Positions 58,220 through 64,000 of a stretch of 64,000 nucleotides of DNA are shown in pieces. Positions within the stretch are counted from its first letter, which is position 1, and every line of letters starts with the position of its first letter. The translations under genes and the position numbers were made by a program. The DNA is from Pseudoscleropodium purum (Eukaryota > Streptophyta > Bryopsida > Hypnales > Brachytheciaceae): assembly GCA_963969395.1 (NCBI GenBank), contig OZ017802.1, positions 5,892,501 through 5,956,500 on the forward strand, read 5' to 3'. The notes beneath the pieces were generated by a model that searched no databases, was not told the DNA's origin, and saw only the letters and a program-made list of their open reading frames with translations.

Positions 58220-61004
58220 ATGGCCAAGTCTAAGATATTGCCAACTTGAAAATGATAGGTTTGGATATGATGTCAAACTAGAGTTGAAATGAGAACATCA
58301 TAGCAATGGTGTGGAGTGTGTATCAAGGCAAAAGGGTGAGGATGATAGAGAATAGTACATAACTTATAGCCAAGTCCACAATACTGCAAATGTGAAAATT
58401 ATAGATTTTCACATATGAATGTGTTAGATTAGATTTCAACATGTTTGAGTAGTGCACTGAACTCATATAGGCTTTAAGGTAGGAACATCTATAACCATCA
58501 ATCTAAGCAATTTAGCATAGTTGAGGGCAATTTTTTCTAAAAGAAATATTTTTTTTTAGTATTAGCAATTAAAATTCATGAATTTAAAAAAAAAATAGAA
58601 GTTTTAGACAAGGCATCTAATTTCTACAAATTTCTTAAGTTGAACTCCATAAGGCACCCAAAACCACACTCTTCTAAATCTATTTCAATTTTAACACCAA
58701 AATCTAAAAAAATCAAGGCCCACCAACCACAATTAAGCATAGAGATGATTTTAAAGTACTTTGACACGGTTCCAAGGTACTATTGGGACACTTTAAGGTA
58801 ACTCTACCCTCAAAGTATGGGTACACTAATTATTATAGGTGTTCCTACCTTATGCTAGATTTGCTAGATTTGGATATATTGTCTGAAAACTAAAGTTTAA
58901 AGGTGAACATCATCTATGGTGTGAAGTATATCTTAAGGCAAGAAGTTGAAGGGGATAAAGAATAGTACATATAGCCAAATCCACAATACTACTAATGTAA
59001 AATTATAAATTTGGATATGTTGTCAGATTAGATCTCAATTCATTTGAATAGTGCATTCAATTTGTACAGGCTTTATGATTATATATTTGTTAGTAAAAGA
59101 ATCAAAGAAACAAATTGGTGGACAAGTAGAAGTGGTTAAATAATTCTTTATGTTCTAATTTAATCAATTAAATTACAAAGTTAAATATTATAAAATTTGT
59201 CAAAAGAGTACTCAAAGATACAAAAAACAGACATTTCATAACTTTTGTACTTTAAAATATATAAATTTCTCTATTTGTAATTAAGTACAAGATTGTATAA
59301 TGAGGTATTTTTTGCAAGGATTAAGAATAATTTTTTATATTTGTAGAAATATATATTAAATATTATTTATATATATATATATATATATATTCAAAAATAA
59401 AATTATAAAATTTATTAAGAATGATAACATTTATTATATTTAGTCATGATTTATTAATTCCAAATTACATCTTCAAAGATCTAAAATTATAAAATTGCTC
59501 CTATTTTCATTCTAACTTTTCATATCTTTATCATTCATCCATTTTCAAGATCTTTCAATTTCTTCATGAAGTTATATTACTTTTCAAGATTTTTTGAAGC
59601 TATTTTCAAAAATTCCTTATTGTTAAATGAAGTTAGAGGTAAAATGAAGGTTTTTCATGTCTTGTCAATATTAGTGATGAAGCAATCTACAATGTTTACT
59701 TTGACATTAATTATATCCAAATTTAGATTAGGTTTATTTTCAAAAGTTTAATGTTGAAATCTCTAATTGTAGTTTTTGCTCTAAATTCATGTTGTTATCA
59801 TTAAAATTTTGAAAAATCTCCTAAATTTTGATTTTTGTTTCATTTACAATTGCATTTTTAACAATATCAAGATATTTTAATTCAACTTTAAAAAAATACT
59901 AGAAGAAATTACATTCTATAAGAGATGAAAAAACACTAAAGAAATTATCTCTAGAATTTCTAAATACTAAAATGATTTTTGATAAAAGAAATAATTCACA
60001 TTCAATCAAAAAAACTTTAATAAAAAACAACATTTTGAAAAAAAAAAAGTTAATCCCCCATTTTTGAAGCATTCAAGTAGTTTTGAAAAGAAAAAGAATC
60101 CATATTCAATCAATAAATACCAAATTCTAAAATGATTTTAGTGACATACTCAAGCACTAATCTTGGCACTAATCATCTCCAATATTGATTGTTTACAGAA
60201 AACAAGTATAAAATCTATAAGTTCAAACACTATTTATTCAATATTTCTAGTACTTTAAGCCCTTATAACTTTTAAAGAACTAAACTAAATTAGGCTTTGT
60301 ACAACAAAGATGAAAAAAGGCATTAATAAAAATCTACATACCAAATTTTAAAAGATTATAATATTGTATGGAGAAATTTGACAACAAAATATTTAAAATA
60401 GAATTTGATGAAAGTCTCAACAATCTATTATGTACATACTTGAACAAAAACTAGAATTTCAAGTGATTCATTGTTTAGATTAAAAATCACATCTACTTCA
60501 ACTTCTTTAAATACTATTATTTAGGAAGTTTTTCAATAAGTTTAAAAGTGCTTAGGTAGCTATCAAGAAGCTTTTAGTGATTAAACATATTTTTCAAGAA
60601 ATTTCTATGAAGGAAATTGCTCAAGAAATTTTCATTTACCTCTAAACCTTTCTGTAAATTTTTTATCAAACTTCTAAGAGAATCTTAGATGCATATCCAT
60701 AAATCCCTACAAAAGAAAGAAATAAGATAATTCAATGATCAATGACATTATTTGATTTTTTTGAAAATGCCCATTTGATATTCTACAACAAAATTGTCGT
60801 CAATTGACTCTATTTGAATACTTATTTAAAATAAATTATATAATATAATATACATAAATGATGTGGTGTGAATTTTCAAATGAGATTCATAGATTTCTGT
60901 TCTAAATCATATCCATATAATTGAATGTTGCATTATTGTCATCAATAGTATGTCTTTCTTTGATTGAAAAGTTGATGTAAAAAAGAGTAGGTCTTTAGTA
61001 TAAA
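58220..61004. other. Non-coding remainder of block B
   Basis: AT-rich and collinear with block A. A short ORF at 59,566-59,751 has a partner in block A only as non-open sequence. Confidence 0.5.
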
Positions 61005-61879
61005 CAAACAAATATTGTTAAGTACACAACAACCAAATTCTACAATACTTGATGCCTAAGGTAAAACCACCTATTACTAGCCAGTACCCCATTGCCGACC
61101 AATAGGGAGGCAAAAATGTAGTAGAGGTTGAGACTCATTTGGAGGGGAGAATGGCTTACAAAAACTTCTTACTAAGATGGCATGACACATGGTATTTTCA
61201 TTACCAAAGTGCATGATACATGTGCTTCTTTTACTGTGCCTAAATTAACAAGAACTAGTTTATGTGATTGAGCAATTTTGTATGACTCTAGACTTTAGAC
61301 ATGATCTAGATGCACTAGAACTTTCATAATTCCTAGTAATTTTGAATCATAGTGTAAAATTACCAAAATTTTGGCAATCTTCACTATTTCTATGTTTGCA
61401 TTGACAAAAGTATTTGTTTTGCTTCAAAGCACTAGAGATCATGTCCAAAATTACTTAAGTGGTTGACTATAGGTGGTTCTACCTTAATTAAGCCAACAAC
61501 TATTGAAGAGACAATGACTATGAACATGCAAGACAAATTAGCCAAAAAACCTAATTAATGACTATTTAACTGCTAAAAGTTCAAACTCATAGAATGAAGT
61601 TTTAAAGATTTTGGGCAAGTTTATATAATGTCAAATTTTGTAGTGATTAGTTCAATTTTTTTGAAGGTAAAGGAATGCCGTATTAGCTTTCAACCTTAAA
61701 ACTTTGTAGTGTAAAATATTTAGGTTAAGGAGATTCAAAGTATGAAAATTTAATAAAGTTAGATATAAAAATATATTTCTTTTCCACTATAAGCTACTGA
61801 CCTTGCAATCTATATGGTCAAAATATTTCAAACACATACTCCCACATCCTTTTGAAACCAAGTCATTCATGGTCCATTT
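61005..61879. other. AT-rich intergenic DNA
   Basis: No gene or clear repeat seen. Confidence 0.4.
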
Positions 61880-62082
61880 ATTACAAGAGAAAGGGGTGTT
61901 TTGAGTATAGTCCTAGTAATATAGTCTTTTAAGTAATTACCTTTAAGGCATCTTTTTAGTAAAATTTTATTGAAAATACATATATTTTCAGTAAAATTTT
62001 ACTAAAAAGATGCTTTAAAGGTAATTACTTAAAAGACTATACTACTAGGACTAGACTTAAAACACCCCTTCTCTTGTAGTAA
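61880..62082. mobile_element. Foldback MITE, about 95-bp arms
   Basis: Arms 61,880-61,973 and 61,988-62,082 are near-perfect reverse complements, with ends tacaagagaa.ggggtgtttt. The end resembles the CACTACAAGAGAA terminus of the CACTA MITEs here, although the outer CA is not kept. No coding capacity. Confidence 0.75.
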
Positions 62083-64000
62083 TTTTAATGCTCACCATCA
62101 AATGATATTTTTTTTTCTTTTATAGGTTCAAAACCCAAATGTAGTTTCAATCTCCAAAGTAGGTTTACTTAAATTTCCTATTGGTATATGACTCCTTATA
62201 TCCTATTTGGTTTATATTTATATTATACATCTACTTTTCTACATAGTTGGCCATAATCAACTATCTATAATATCAAATTGGCTAAATGAACACTCGAATA
62301 TTGCTTTTACAACAAAAATAAAATTTTCAAAATTCAAGGAAATTAAGAAGTCTACAAAATTCTAAAATATTCTAGGAGTTTTTATAATATCTATAAAAAA
62401 TTTGTAAACACTATTAAAAAGTTACTTAAATATTTTGACCAATTTCAAATAGTATATCATGTATTGTATACATATCTACAATCTTACACTAATTTTTGAA
62501 TATTACTAATTAACAAATTATGTGTTAATTTTTTTTTAATATTTCGATGAGATTTTAGGTATATCTTTCATCAAGCTATATATATTTGTCTAGTAAATAC
62601 AAAAATTTCAAGAGCAAAAAACTAATCATTATATAAAGGCAATAGTAAGTTATCATTTGAAAATAATATTAATTCAATTTTGCATGTTAAAAAATATTTA
62701 GATCACTCTACTTAATTCAACTAGTCAAAATTCATTAAGACATGACCAAAGTCTTACTTTGTACTAAAGACAAGACACTTGTAATCCAGATCAAAATTTA
62801 AAATGGATATTCAAATGATGAATTAAACATTTGTCATTCTAAAATAAAAAACCAAAGGTTTCATCTTTGACAAAGTATGAATATCAAAATATTGCATCCA
62901 TTTTACTAATCCTTTTTTTGATTAGTTGACTTTTTAGCTCACTCAACGTACTATTCACTTTGGTTATGTGTGTGATATAAGGGTGATTATTTTTAGTCAT
63001 TCCAAATGCCTCATAGTCATCCACAATATGTATTTGCAACCTTATAAAAATATCATCAACAATATGAAATGCTTGATTATTGCTTCAAATTTTATTGAAA
63101 ATTTTTGCATTATTTGAGGGATCATTTTCTTAAAAGGTTTAAAAGTAAAGCTTTGAGGTTTTGAAGATACAGTTCACATTTCATTTGCAAACTCAAAAAT
63201 GTACTATACTTGAACAATTTTTTTATGTGAATCACATTAAAAAATATCCTTGCATGAGCAATTGTGCTCACAATTCTAGCTAGCATGATTTCTTAGGAGA
63301 GAGACATTTCTACACAAAACAACATTAAGTCATCCTATGATGTCATTTGACTTTTGAGACTTGAAAGTACAATGACAAGTTTTTCAATAGAGTCCATAGA
63401 CTTTAAAGATATGTGGCTAAGTCGTTAGCTATGAAGGACAACCGCATTTTGAAAGTATTTTTTGATTTTTTTCTATGTTCATGTTCAAAGAAAATGCTTT
63501 CACTTACAAGTTACTTTGTTTACAATCCAAACAACCTAATTAAATGCATTACTTTGTGACATAAAAGACTTATTGCATGTGGTAATTATAGCCTTAAATT
63601 TTCTTTATTAGTACTTCAAATAATCTTAAGGCCATTGGTTTAATCTACTAGTAACTTTATTTACAATCCAAACAACTTAAATGTAATACTTTGTAGTATA
63701 AGGTACCCTTATTGCATCTTTAAACTTTTGGGGCTATCCTTGGGCATTGATTTTTGATTGATGATGGTTGAAGGTTGATATTTTGGTGCAAAATATCATG
63801 TCCACAAATAAAGGTGAAGACACTAATATGTTTGATTTGCTCTATATCAAAGATTGACAATGTTTTGAAAGCTATTGAAGTCTTGTTATTGAAAATTAAT
63901 CCCATATTAGATCTTATCACAAAGCTCAATAATAATTAAGGATCAACTTAAAGATTTCAACTTTCTTTCATATACTTCAATTCAAATTTTTAAGCTATAA
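62083..64000. other. AT-rich intergenic DNA
   Basis: No supportable gene up to the window edge. The 69-codon minus-strand ORF at 63,720-63,929 has no recognisable motif. Confidence 0.4.

Larger units (their letters stand above)
56965..61004 (+). repeat. Segmental duplication, BAH block B
   Basis: About 4.0 kb collinear with 34,030-38,871, same orientation. Lacks the extra 700 bp of block A and carries expanded AT microsatellites (57,877-57,942 and about 59,366-59,392). Confidence 0.8.

Noticed and set aside
1..64000. tRNA, rRNA, CRISPR, bacterial operons or viral gene sets
   Set aside because: None recognised on reading both strands; repeats present are transposon or segmental duplications, not spaced direct repeats.

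Overview
Nuclear DNA of a land plant: AT-rich, repeat-laden and gene-poor, with no bacterial-style gene packing, no tRNA or rRNA, and no CRISPR. Plant origin rests on plant-specific FPF1-like genes, a GUB_WAK_bind receptor ectodomain fragment, BAH-domain fragments resembling the ASI1/SG1 family, a mitochondrial atp1 fragment, and CACTA-type MITEs with the plant terminus CACTACAAGA. The Gag and RT of the retrotransposon look like the Tcn1-type chromoviruses known from fungi, mosses and lycophytes, which weakly favours a non-seed plant host. The species is not determinable from this window.

Layout. 0.1-6.9 kb: an intact FPF1-like gene (2045-2410) with its upstream and downstream repeat, an inverted upstream copy carrying a mitochondrial insertion, and a decayed downstream copy. 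6.9-15 kb: AT-rich repeats. 14,990-21,764: one complete, very young Ty3/gypsy chromovirus with 638-bp LTRs that differ at one base. 22.9-24.9 kb: a GC-richer island with a 140-codon ORF. 25-29.5 kb: decayed repeats. 29.6-38.9 kb: a second intact FPF1-like gene (31,670-32,005), two CACTA MITEs (one a complete foldback) and a BAH-domain pseudogene. 41-55.6 kb: a jumble of direct and inverted FPF1 units, all pseudogenes, interrupted by insertions that carry pieces of other genes (WAK-type ectodomain, ankyrin protein, an unknown protein). 55.6-61 kb: a second BAH-domain copy in direct orientation. 61-64 kb: AT-rich DNA with one foldback element.

Two themes stand out. First, an ancestral block [FPF1 upstream region, FPF1, 3' flank, BAH gene] was duplicated, inverted and decayed several times. 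The copies form an internal alignment in which later insertions show up cleanly. Second, the U3 of the gypsy LTR carries a 50-bp tandem repeat that keeps perfect heat-shock elements in a strict 5-bp register for about 180 bp, just upstream of a TATA box. That is the architecture of a heat-activated retrotransposon, here in a chromovirus. The inserted copy is itself coding-dead (five in-frame stops, a gag frameshift, and an Asp-to-Asn change in the RT active site), yet its LTRs are nearly identical, which suggests it was mobilised in trans.
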